Of a DNA stretch of 64,000 bases, positions 52,801 through 58,500 are shown piece after piece. Positions within the stretch are counted from its first letter, which is position 1; every line of letters begins with the position of its first letter. This DNA comes from Hoplostethus atlanticus (Eukaryota; Chordata; Actinopteri; Trachichthyiformes; Trachichthyidae): positions 4,566,501 to 4,630,500 of the forward strand of contig JAXDDX010000007.1 in the NCBI GenBank assembly GCA_034670405.1. Reading direction: 5' to 3'. A program made the position numbers and the translations under genes. Under the pieces are notes generated by a model. It did not search any database. It had not been told where the DNA came from and saw nothing but the letters and a program-made list of their open reading frames with translations.

Positions 52801-53440
52801 GATGCCCGTTTTGTCATTTGACCCCTACCTCTAAAGTAGACTCTGCAAGTCCCTGCCCACAAGAGTCAGATAACGACCTAATCATTTTAAACCCAGTTAA
52901 GGTGTGTTAGCAAATAAACCAGTCGGTTATGAAATAAACTTGGAGCCAAGGTGTAGGACTATATTTTCCCCAAACAAATAGCAAATAGCTTTGCTCACAA
53001 AATTTAAGCAATGTAATATCCTTGCGTCAGCAAAAGGCAATAAAAAGACATCTTGAGATTGATCACTACATACAAACAGTGAGTGACCTCACCTGTCAAC
53101 AATCTCTCATATTGTTTGACAATTAATCCATTATTTCTACAATTTCTGTTGTCAAACTAATAACTTAAACGAGTGTGACAGAACAATGTTTGACAAACCG
53201 AGAAAGTTCCAAGACGAAAGCGAGATTACTTGATGACAGCAAACACAGACTTGGATAACGTGAAGTTAAAAGAAAAATCATCTTACGCTTTGTTGCATTG
53301 ATGAGATTCTTCCCATCCTTGTACAGTTCTTTGATAAATCTGTTAGTTTTGTCCAACTCTGCTTCGTGTGCCTTTATTTTCTCCCTGAAGCTAGGGCTGT
53401 CCAGATAGCATTCACTGAATTCCAGCGGGTGTAGTCCCAT
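11653..53440 (-). CDS. arhgap10: arhgap10 (GRAF2), Rho GTPase-activating protein, 23 coding exons
   Basis: GRAF-family protein that senses curved membrane through BAR and PH domains and stimulates GTP hydrolysis on Cdc42 and RhoA. The SH3 domain recruits partners; human ARHGAP10 is linked to PYK2 and PAK2. Frame-corrected layout is BAR about 1-262, PH about 264-372, RhoGAP about 388-571 with arginine finger R418 in GLYRVVG, Ser/Pro-rich linker 572-706, and SH3 about 708-766 ending PENYVEML. Human is 786 residues. The ATG is supported by an in-frame TAG six codons upstream and G at -3 and +4. All 23 exons have GT-AG borders and consistent phases except exons 6 and 7, which total two bases too many and break the frame inside the BAR domain. 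Paralogues ARHGAP26 and ARHGAP42 are less likely given the nr3c2 and prmt9 neighbours. Confidence 0.95.
11742..13600 (-). other. arhgap10: arhgap10 intron 22
   Basis: No exon or transposon seen. There is a short GT microsatellite near 11835-11850. Sequence at about 13000-13150 is unique, with paired GAGATCATT motifs, and could be a conserved element. Confidence 0.5.
13601..13692 (-). CDS. arhgap10: arhgap10 exon 22 (SH3 start)
   Basis: Residues 707-737 between TTTTTCAG and [23 protein letters not shown] followed by [14 protein letters not shown] is the N-terminal half of the SH3 fold and close to human [18 protein letters not shown]. Confidence 0.95.
13693..15199 (-). other. arhgap10: arhgap10 intron 21
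   Basis: Contains a CA microsatellite at 13914-13957 and A/T-rich sequence. Nothing else is recognised. Confidence 0.5.
13914..13957 (+). repeat. (CA)n microsatellite
   Basis: CA units with periodic CTCACA interruptions. Confidence 0.92.
15200..15298 (-). CDS. arhgap10: arhgap10 exon 21 (linker)
   Basis: Residues 674-706, phase 2 at both ends, acceptor CCTGCAG and donor GTATGG. It encodes a low-complexity Ser/Ala/Thr-rich segment ending SDGDKPEE, equivalent to human ATVADKPPES just before the SH3 domain. It is recognised by phase and by that ending; the sequence is otherwise poorly conserved. Confidence 0.8.
15299..19369 (-). other. arhgap10: arhgap10 intron 20
   Basis: A 4-kb intron with a CA microsatellite at 16763-16801 and CA-rich sequence at 18495-18545. 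A GC-richer unique block at about 16120-16260 (AATTGCTCC, GCTAATAAAGGCAATTAG) may be regulatory. Open frames here, several of them GC-driven and overlapping on both strands, show no family similarity. Confidence 0.5.
16763..16801 (+). repeat. (CA)n microsatellite
   Basis: About 19 CA units with one CG. Confidence 0.93.
19370..19535 (-). CDS. arhgap10: arhgap10 exon 20 (Ser-rich linker)
   Basis: Residues 619-673, phase 1 in and phase 2 out, donor GTGAGT. The correct frame gives [20 protein letters not shown] and a further Ser-rich stretch ending SSSSNSG. The linker is probably disordered and phosphorylatable. Another frame is also open but does not fit the flanking phases. Confidence 0.88.
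21655..21697 (+). repeat. possible tRNA-derived SINE head fragment
   Basis: TGTAGCTCAATGGGCAGAGC followed by ATGGC resembles the tRNA-related 5' part of fish SINEs with a box-A-like TAGCTCAATGGGC. The box B expected about 35-45 bases on is absent, so it is neither a tRNA gene nor a full SINE. Confidence 0.4.
21745..21779. repeat. perfect inverted repeat, 14-bp arms, 7-nt loop
   Basis: TACATCCAGTGACT and its exact reverse complement are separated by TTAATTC. It lies about 50 bases from the SINE-like fragment. It could be a transposon remnant or an RNA hairpin in the arhgap10 transcript. Confidence 0.85.
21878..22019 (-). CDS. arhgap10: arhgap10 exon 19 (linker after GAP)
   Basis: Residues 572-618, phase 0 in and phase 1 out, donor GTAAGA. 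It starts [19 protein letters not shown] and continues to [15 protein letters not shown]. The RPLAVYN segment matches KRPVAVYN of human ARHGAP10. Proline- and serine-rich. Confidence 0.92.
22534..22593 (+). repeat. (GA)n microsatellite
   Basis: About 30 uninterrupted GA units within a larger purine-rich tract from about 22480 to 22640. Confidence 0.95.
22690..22718 (+). repeat. (CCTC)n microsatellite
   Basis: About seven CTCC units forming a pure pyrimidine run, 100 bases from the GA array, so opposite-strand purine runs sit close together. Confidence 0.9.
24175..24334 (-). CDS. arhgap10: arhgap10 exon 18 (GAP core)
   Basis: Residues 518-571, 160 bp, acceptor CTTCCTCAG and donor GTAACG. It encodes [20 protein letters not shown], then [18 protein letters not shown] and [12 protein letters not shown]. 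The [16 protein letters not shown] motif includes the conserved RhoGAP asparagine that contacts the GTPase. It is nearly identical to the human sequence. Confidence 0.97.
24335..27507 (-). other. arhgap10: arhgap10 intron 17
   Basis: AT-rich, with a perfect 17-bp-arm hairpin at 24565-24602. No coding exon or transposon is recognised in the remaining 3 kb. Confidence 0.5.
24565..24602. repeat. perfect inverted repeat, 17-bp arms, 4-nt loop
   Basis: CTGGTAATTGGTGTCAG is followed by CTTT and then its exact reverse complement. It would form a stable hairpin in RNA of either strand or a cruciform in DNA. Confidence 0.9.
27508..27613 (-). CDS. arhgap10: arhgap10 exon 17 (GAP)
   Basis: Residues 483-517, entered at phase 1 and left at phase 2 with donor GTGAGT. 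It encodes [18 protein letters not shown] then [17 protein letters not shown], matching the human SGSPESRVNAIHFLVHKLPEKN helices of the RhoGAP fold. Confidence 0.95.
28169..28203 (+). repeat. (CA)n microsatellite
   Basis: About 17 CA units, uninterrupted. Confidence 0.95.
29185..29253 (+). mobile_element. LINE 3' tail with (ATCT)n
   Basis: CCAGGGATCAATAAAGTATC followed by CTAT/ATCT repeats is the common 3' end of fish L2/Rex-like LINEs. Only the tail is present, next to the exon 16 donor. Confidence 0.6.
29281..29339 (-). CDS. arhgap10: arhgap10 exon 16 (GAP)
   Basis: Residues 463-482. It encodes [19 protein letters not shown] between CTGAAG and GTAAGT. The LPEPLMTY motif follows the conserved RhoGAP helix bearing LKLYLR. 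Confidence 0.95.
29340..31115 (-). other. arhgap10: arhgap10 intron 15
   Basis: No repeats larger than short duplications (CATGTATTT twice near 30288; GGCTACAACA twice near 30450). No exon is seen. Confidence 0.5.
31116..31200 (-). CDS. arhgap10: arhgap10 exon 15 (GAP)
   Basis: Residues 435-462. It encodes [18 protein letters not shown] then [10 protein letters not shown], with donor [21 protein letters not shown] carries the conserved lysine and arginine region of RhoGAP domains. Confidence 0.95.
31836..31870 (+). repeat. (GT)n microsatellite
   Basis: About 17 GT units. Confidence 0.95.
32295..32317 (+). repeat. (AT)n microsatellite
   Basis: About 11 AT units. Confidence 0.9.
32575..32598 (+). 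repeat. (CTA)n microsatellite
   Basis: About eight CTA units. Confidence 0.9.
33526..33600 (-). CDS. arhgap10: arhgap10 exon 14 (arginine finger)
   Basis: Residues 410-434, phase 1 at both ends. [20 protein letters not shown] holds the catalytic arginine finger R418 (GLYR). Acceptor TTGTCAG, donor GTGAGC. Confidence 0.96.
34043..34111 (-). CDS. arhgap10: arhgap10 exon 13 (GAP start)
   Basis: Residues 387-409, [20 protein letters not shown] then TRG. This is the first helix of the RhoGAP domain. The phase-1 entry requires the short exon 12, because joining directly to exon 11 gives the wrong frame. Confidence 0.95.
34268..34310 (-). CDS. arhgap10: arhgap10 exon 12 (43-nt micro-exon)
   Basis: Found from splice phase and length. 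TTTCTAACAG precedes it and GTAAGT follows. It adds 14 codons plus one base, [14 protein letters not shown], linking PH to RhoGAP. Including it restores the 17-residue spacing between GGKE and AQLD seen in the human protein. The sequence itself is not conserved. Confidence 0.82.
34473..34554 (-). CDS. arhgap10: arhgap10 exon 11 (PH end)
   Basis: Residues 345-372, [20 protein letters not shown] then AMGGKEP. The C-terminal PH helix carries the invariant tryptophan (FW). Confidence 0.95.
34555..35288 (-). other. arhgap10: arhgap10 intron 10
   Basis: Over 700 bases without recognised features. Confidence 0.5.
35289..35383 (-). CDS. arhgap10: arhgap10 exon 10 (PH)
   Basis: Residues 314-344, [18 protein letters not shown] then [14 protein letters not shown]. 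The donor is GTACAT, with a less common C at +4. It matches human KECTKRHTDSIDRRFCFDIEA. Confidence 0.94.
35492..35598 (-). CDS. arhgap10: arhgap10 exon 9 (PH)
   Basis: Residues 278-313, [17 protein letters not shown] then [19 protein letters not shown]. The FGSSWVK-YC motif is characteristic of GRAF PH domains. Confidence 0.95.
35806..35935 (-). CDS. arhgap10: arhgap10 exon 8 (BAR end to PH start)
   Basis: Residues 235-277. [18 protein letters not shown] and [10 protein letters not shown] in the conserved frame, which requires phase 0 at the start. In the frame delivered by the sequence as given, it hits a stop about 15 codons in. Confidence 0.95.
35936..36172 (-). other. arhgap10: arhgap10 intron 7
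   Basis: Short AT-rich intron with nothing recognised. Confidence 0.5.
36173..36278 (-). CDS. arhgap10: arhgap10 exon 7 (BAR), with frame break
   Basis: The exon is 106 bp where 104 or 105 is expected. The first half reads [15 protein letters not shown] in one frame and the second half reads [20 protein letters not shown] in another, with the switch at CCAAGGGCTTTGAG. In addition, exon 6 ends at phase 1 (CCAG|GTGAGT), whereas the first half here needs phase 0 after TTTAG|ATG. So two extra bases exist, one at the junction and one inside. As given, translation would leave the BAR frame and stop in exon 8. It could be assembly error or a real allele. Confidence 0.85.
36539..36650 (-). CDS. arhgap10: arhgap10 exon 6 (BAR)
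   Basis: Residues 163-199 plus one base, [20 protein letters not shown] then [17 protein letters not shown]. The only GT at the end gives phase 1 or the ambiguous extra G described for exon 7. Confidence 0.94.
36651..37519 (-). other. arhgap10: arhgap10 intron 5
   Basis: Open frames near 37206-37530 on both strands lack ATG-to-family support. No feature is recognised. Confidence 0.5.
37520..37621 (-). CDS. arhgap10: arhgap10 exon 5 (BAR)
   Basis: Residues 129-162, [20 protein letters not shown] then [14 protein letters not shown]. It is a coiled-coil BAR helix with exact 34-codon length. The donor is GTACTT. Confidence 0.94.
37864..37935 (-). CDS. arhgap10: arhgap10 exon 4 (BAR)
   Basis: Residues 105-128, [20 protein letters not shown] then GVAR. 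Human reads [20 protein letters not shown]. The weak donor GTACTG is chosen to fit length and phase. Confidence 0.92.
37936..39397 (-). other. arhgap10: arhgap10 intron 3
   Basis: CA microsatellite at 39218-39241 and CA-rich sequence to 39350. The cysteine/valine-rich ORFs here are microsatellite translations. Nothing else is recognised. Confidence 0.55.
39218..39241 (+). repeat. (CA)n microsatellite
   Basis: About 12 CA units, with further CA-rich sequence downstream. Confidence 0.9.
39398..39459 (-). CDS. arhgap10: arhgap10 exon 3 (BAR)
   Basis: Residues 84-104, [20 protein letters not shown] then M. T-rich acceptor and GTGAGC donor. It matches human SLREFSNFLKNLEEQREIM. Confidence 0.95.
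39727..39822 (-). CDS. arhgap10: arhgap10 exon 2 (BAR)
   Basis: Residues 52-83. [20 protein letters not shown] then KTDDEKCI. Phase 1 at both ends with donor GTAAGT. Confidence 0.95.
43274..43334 (+). repeat. DIRS-associated inverted repeat, left arm
   Basis: Begins ACATTGGGGTTGGGCTACAA and pairs imperfectly with the reverse complement of 43517-43578. Both arms carry GAA-GAG-GTTCTTACT-like cores. Confidence 0.7.
43517..43618 (+). repeat. DIRS-associated inverted repeat right arm plus direct third copy
   Basis: 43517-43578 is the inverted partner of the left arm. Immediately after it, GAACTCAAGTTCTTACTAAG at about 43592 repeats part of the left arm in direct orientation. Three related copies in this arrangement resemble the terminal repeat plus internal complementary region of DIRS elements. 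Confidence 0.6.
43740..44480 (-). pseudogene. DIRS tyrosine recombinase pseudogene
   Basis: The N-terminal core-binding part lies at about 44480-44126 and the C-terminal catalytic part at about 43840-43770, with in-frame stops between them and an internal loss of the central catalytic region. The identity rests on motif order and spacing recalled from fish DIRS proteins. A Ngaro element would end in a different motif. Confidence 0.7.
47125..47215 (-). mobile_element. LINE 3' tail fragment
   Basis: On the minus strand, CAAGACAAATTTCCCTCTGT is followed by ACAATAAAGCTGAACTGAAC, a common end of fish CR1/L2-like LINEs. Confidence 0.5.
50792..51192 (+). mobile_element. 401-bp non-autonomous Tc1-like element with TIRs and TA duplication
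   Basis: Terminal inverted repeats start CACTCTGTGGCCACTTTATT (left) and, in reverse complement, TACTTAGTGGCCACTTAATT (right), both continuing to AGGTA-ACC. A TA dinucleotide flanks each end (50790-50791 and 51193-51194). Inside are remnants of a Tc1-like transposase, including ATGGTGCGAAAAACAGAAAA and a 3' end resembling the transposase terminus. Most of the gene is deleted. The TIR motif TTATTAGGTACACC belongs to a widespread fish Tc1-like family. Confidence 0.85.
51985..52250 (+). repeat. diverged purine-rich 94-bp tandem duplication
   Basis: The block around 52063 (GGAGTTGGAGACACAAAAGA) recurs about 94 bases later at about 52157 (GGAGGTGATAGACAGAAGAG). Matching continues for more than 45 bases in each, within an almost pure A/G stretch. 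Confidence 0.6.
53287..53440 (-). CDS. arhgap10: arhgap10 exon 1 (start codon, BAR start)
   Basis: Residues 1-51 plus one base. [20 protein letters not shown] then [20 protein letters not shown] and [11 protein letters not shown], almost the GRAF family consensus. The donor is GTAAGA. There is an in-frame TAG at 53458-53456, G at -3 and G at +4, so the start is secure. Confidence 0.97.
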
Positions 53441-54334
53441 GTCTTTAATAGATTGCTAGCTGGGTTTGCTAGCATAGGAAACTGGTAAAAATAATTGCTT
53501 ATTTTATAGCTACCGAACAAACTTTTTTTCGGCGGTAAATTCGCTTTCGAGTCGAGTTGGGTGAAGCATAGCTAACGTTACGTTCAATGGCAGTAGCTCG
53601 TTAGCATGGTAACGTTAACTTTGGACACAGGCGAATGGGTGTAGTTTCTTCAGTTGTCAAATTACGAAAAAACTATGAAATAAAATACGAGTACAATACC
53701 CTATCGAGTAGGTATTTAACGGTTAGTCAGTTAACTAGTGCCGTCAGAAAATCATGGTTGCTGTATCCAAAGTGTTACCTCTCCCGTCACACGTAGTCGT
53801 AGCAAAGTGACAGATTGAGAAACTCTGCTATATGGTTCAATAGAAAAAGAAAGAAACTCCACTGACATCTGTGGGCGTGTAGCAAAAGTTCTACAAAGAG
53901 TACGAGCTACCTAGACATTTCATCCTTGCCTACTTCCGTTTTCACTAAATCGCGTTTCTGTTTTGGTCAATGAGATCTTTAACATTCGGTCCAATTTAGT
54001 CAAACAGCGTAATTAGGGTCTTACTATACTATTGATATCGCTGGATAAACTAGACTAGTAAACCTAGACTAAATTAGTAAAAACGATGTTGTTTAGCAAG
54101 AGGTCCCGTCTCGCTCATGCGTGGTATTGTGATACCTGTTAATTATATGAAAGTAAAGAAGTAAAGAACGATCATAATTAATGCAATCAATTGCATTACA
54201 TGGCGTTTCTGCACATTAGTTAGCTATCGTGCTACCGGACCGTTCATTAATTTTTTAGAAGGCTGCCCTATACTGTTCCGGTTTAGCGAACAAGGATTTC
54301 CATAACCTGGACTAAGTTGTGAACTATCTTGAAG
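53441..54334. promoter_or_regulatory. divergent arhgap10-prmt9 promoter region and probable prmt9 5' UTR exon
   Basis: The two start codons are 1.9 kb apart and head-to-head. ETS-type motifs occur as ACTTCCG at 53932 and TTCCGG at 54276. A consensus donor GAAG|GTAAGT at 54334 could end a non-coding first exon of prmt9, spliced to the acceptor at 55328-55329. Transcription starts cannot be placed from sequence alone. Confidence 0.4.
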
Positions 54335-55331
54335 GTAAGTTGACCTCTTTGGTTGTACTCCTCCTTCGGGACCTTCTCTCTCATTGGCTCCATCAGAGGC
54401 AGTATATCAGTGACTTCAACAACACTGTACTGGTATTAAATTTGTTAATGTATTTTACAATCTGATAAATTGTAAAGCATTATTCAACGTGTTTACCTGA
54501 TTCCATAGACACAATAAAACCAGATTGTGGCTACAAATATCAGAGATACGTAAACCAGAACAATTGGACGTGTGGAACTTTGGGTTATTGGTCTGTTTCT
54601 CGCCGAGTTATTTAGCGTGCGGACGGTTTTTGATCCAGGCGCTGATGTGAAATGCACGATTATTTGTAGAAATGTGCCGAACAGTTTCACACTGTAGCTT
54701 TATTACATAGCGTGAATGTGAATAGACCTAGTCGTTGTATTTTTGTCCGGCACCTATCATCACAGCGCCTGTCAAGCGAAGTTGTGTCATGTGAGCGAGG
54801 TTGCTTGCTTACCAGCAAGCGGGGGAACGATTGGTCGCTGGTTATCAATAGCTAACACAATAACGATGCTAACGTTATTTAACATCATCGTAACGTTAGC
54901 GTGTTTTTTTTAAATTTTTTAACTAACAACAGTGACCTTTCCGTGTACCTGGGATACCGTTTGAGTTATTCCAGTCCATGATCTAACCCAACACACAGTA
55001 AGTTAATGTAACAACAAGTAGCTAGCGCAATGTTGTGTATTCAGTTAGGTCAGTTTGCGAGTAGATGCAATAGAATAAGGCACACAGTGAAGTAGCGTCT
55101 ATATTTGAATTATCCTATCTAGCCTAGCTAAACTACTAATAGCTAGCTTTGTTGATGCTTACCAAAAAAAATACCTACTAACTTTTATCATGGTCAATAT
55201 GAAGAACTCTTTGTGGTGTTTTTGGTCGTGACATTTTTATAGCATCTTTAATTTACCTGGTTGTGTTTTGTCATTTCTCATTGGACAGTAATTATTTTTT
55301 CATTCTGTCATTCGTCATGCTTATGTAAGGG
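54335..55331 (+). other. prmt9: probable prmt9 5' UTR intron
   Basis: Contains CpG-bearing sequence with an inverted CCAAT (GATTGG) near 54829 and paired GCTAACGTTA/TAACGTTAGC motifs near 54870-54900, so an alternative promoter is possible. The minus-strand frame at 54493-54690 has no ATG. Confidence 0.4.
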
Positions 55332-55529
55332 ATGCCCAATGCCAGTACAAGGCCAAAGCGGGGTAGGAGGACCCGACGGCCACAAAGGGAGGACCCCGCC
55401 AGGAATGAGCTGGTTTCCAGATCACTGGAGAGTGCCCAGCAGTGCCTGTTTAACCAAGACTATGGGACTGCATTTGTCCACTACCTTCTGGTTCTCAACC
55501 TTGCTCCTGTGTTAAAGAACTTTGCAAGG
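55332..55529 (+). CDS. prmt9: prmt9 coding exon 1
   Basis: Residues 1-66. [16 protein letters not shown] is basic, then [20 protein letters not shown] and [15 protein letters not shown] match the human TPR start. The donor is GTAACT. The acceptor TATGTAAG lies just before the ATG. Confidence 0.93.
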
Positions 55530-58500
55530 GTAACTGCTGTTTAAACGTCTGTACACCTGTCTACCTACATCTATTGCAAAGCATTGTGCACACTTAACTA
55601 GCCATTATTACACATGATCACATTTATGTCTTTACTGACTCAATTGATCCACAGTATAGTCACCTTTGGAGAGCAATAGGAAGATTGCTACCTTTGTTAC
55701 CTTGTCGTTGCAGGAGTCCTTCAGGTTTACTCTCTTCAAATGGGCGGATGAGCTGGACTCTCTGGGGCGCATTCAGGATCTCTTTGACTGTTATGAACAA
55801 GCCCTGGAACTCTTCCCTGCTGATGAGGTCATCCTAAACAGCATGGGTGAACACCTGTTCAGGTACACTCCTCTGCATGAGAGCAGTATGCAGTTAATTT
55901 CTTAAATGTTGTAATTAGGTAGATTCATATTTTCTTGGGCAACATCAGGGTAAAAACTGTAGATCTTCTACTTTTCTACTTCTACTTCTACTGATTTTGG
56001 CTATGTTGTGGAACTCCTTTTATTGTCCAGAATGGGATTCAGAGATGAAGCTGCAGGTCATTTCCACAAAGCCTTGAAGCTGAAACCAGACTATCGAGAA
56101 GCCCGGGAAAACTTCTACCGTGTGGCCAACTGGCTGGTGGAGCGCTGGCACTTCTTGATGCTCAATGACCGTGGCAGGAACCAGAAGTACCAGCAAGCCA
56201 TCCAGAAGGCTGTTCAGAGAGGCTGCAACACTGTACTAGACATAGGTACTGGCACTGGGATCCTTGGGTGAGATATTTTCATGATATTCCATGTTATATG
56301 ATCTGTTATAAGGACTGTAGAGCTGGATCCTTGTTGACCTCCAAACTCCAAAATTAGACTGCACTTTTCAGAATGTGTTCAGTTTTGGCTACAAATGTGG
56401 GTTATCTTTTCCTGCATGGGTATTCTTGTTCTTATTTCCTGGTTCCTTCTGTTCAGCATGTGTGCTAAGAAGGCAGGAGCTGCTGAGGTGTATGCCTGTG
56501 AACTGTCGAAGACGATGTATGAGTTGGCCTGTGAAGTGGTGACTGCTAATGGAATGAATGACAGCATCAAGATCCTCCATATGAAGTCTCTGGAGATGGA
56601 AGTGCCTAAAGACATCCCACACAGGTAAGATTTATATCCAGAGAAAGGTCCTTGTCATTAACCTGTAAGTAAAGGATAGAAGAATTACATCATGTTTTAC
56701 ATGTGCTATTGTCATGTTTAGGCCTATTTTATTTTTTTTTAGATCTAAGAAGTAAAATATTTATAATGCTCTCCCATGAATGTTCTAGCTGTTGTTTGCC
56801 TGTTTCAGGGTGTCCTTGGTGGTGACAGAGACTGTGGATGCAGGGTTGTTTGGAGAGGGCATCATAGAGAGTCTCATTCATGCTTGGCACCACCTACTCC
56901 TGCCCCCACAGGTGACTTAAAGTACTAATCACATACACAGGGCAGGAAACTTAACTTTTAGATCATTTTTGGAATAGAATAGGACGTCCCAGTGATGGTT
57001 GGTTACCTGCCAAAGGGGTCATGCATCATCACCAAATTCTACCAGCGTCTGGCCGGTGGCTGTTGTTAATTTATCACCCTGAATGCATTTTGATACTGTT
57101 GCCACTGCATGATGAAATTTGACACAACAGCATACCTAAGTCAGCAGTGTAGAAACCAAATTGTACCAACAGTTATAGGCTAAAGGGGTGGTTGACCTTT
57201 CTGGCTTAAAACTGCCTGCTCAGTAGTTCAGAAAGCGAATTGCATGCCTTCCCACAACCATCTTTCTTCTCCCTGACTGAGTTGTCCTACTCCATAAAGG
57301 TTGCCCAGACCTAAGTCTCCCCACCCTTGTCCGTAACCTACAATATCTCACTGTCTGAGCGCTAATTGTGCCCGCTGAACTCGTGTTCACCTCACTCATA
57401 CAGTAGGTGCTACACTCCTAACGGTTAGGTTTTTAAACTCTGTCAGCCTCATCTCCAATCTTACTCCTCTGTTAGGCTATACAGTGGGCAGCTCCAAAAT
57501 CCATTTTCCAAAAGCATTTCAATTCTCACATTCTTCACATTTACATGTAAATTTGACAACATAATGCATGGATGCGTATAAAATTAATAGAATTAGCAAA
57601 TAAAGTGGCCTCATCTTTATGTGTTATGTTTGTTTAAGGGTAACATTGAAGTAATGATTGAGCAATGCAGTTGTTTTATGCAAAATGTTGTCTTTTTATT
57701 TAGGCCTCTGTCTATGTTTAACCTATTCACAATCACAAAAGATTTAACTTCATATTTCGTTCACTAAAGAGTGGCCAGGATGAGTTCAGGGGGCCTTCTA
57801 CGACGGGCCGGGTCATCCCTGCTGGAGCCACTGTGTTTGGTATGGCTGTTGAGTGCCTTGAGATCCGCCGGCATCACAGGTAGGCCCAGAGAGCCCATCT
57901 GAACTCTTTAAGATAAAACTTTCCTGTTTAACTGGTTCTTTTTTTTTTTTTATCAAACCTTAGAAAAATCAACTTTTTTTTAATGTGCAACTTCTTAGAA
58001 CAACTCACACCTACACCTTACAGGCCTGACGTTTCTGTTCAAGATTTCTCTGGTTTCCCTCAGAATTCATGGTTCCCTTAATGAAGTTGAGTCGTCCCGG
58101 TCCAGAGGAAGAAAAACAGGCCAGACCATGATACTCCCACCACCATGCTTCACCGTAGGGATAAGCTTATTTTGGTGGTGGGCAGTTTTGGATTGTCGCC
58201 AAACATGGCATTTTTGATTGCCAGTTCAATCTTGGACTCATCTGTCCAGAGAACAAACTTCCAGAAATCTTCAGTTTTGTCCAGGTGGTCTCTGGCAAAC
58301 TGAAGACAGGCAGGCTTCTGTTCCTGGTTACCCTTGCATGAATCAGTGCAGTGGAGGCCTGTAAATCTCTGGAGTAATTGGATTAAAGTGTTAATATTTT
58401 TCTTGTGGCTCTTGGTGATATTTTAGACTTCTAGGCAGTCACTGTCATGTTAAATGCTCTTCATATTTTTTGTCTCCAAGTGGACTGATTCCCCAGACTG

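Larger units (their letters stand above)
39823..53286 (-). other. arhgap10: arhgap10 intron 1 (13.5 kb)
   Basis: The largest intron in the gene and the main site of transposon load. It contains a DIRS-like relic (about 43274-44800), a LINE tail (about 47125-47215), a Tc1-like MITE (50792-51192), AT microsatellites near 42366 and 48521, and a diverged purine-rich 94-bp tandem duplication near 51985-52250. No arhgap10 exon or nested gene is supported. A 122-codon frame at 48779-49147 lacks an ATG start. Confidence 0.6.

Noticed and set aside
54493-54690. Minus-strand 65-codon frame with a hydrophobic segment (VYVSLIFVATIWFYCVYG)
   Set aside because: It opens with GTG and contains no ATG, lies in the probable prmt9 5' intron, and matches no family I know. 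A hydrophobic stretch alone is weak evidence.
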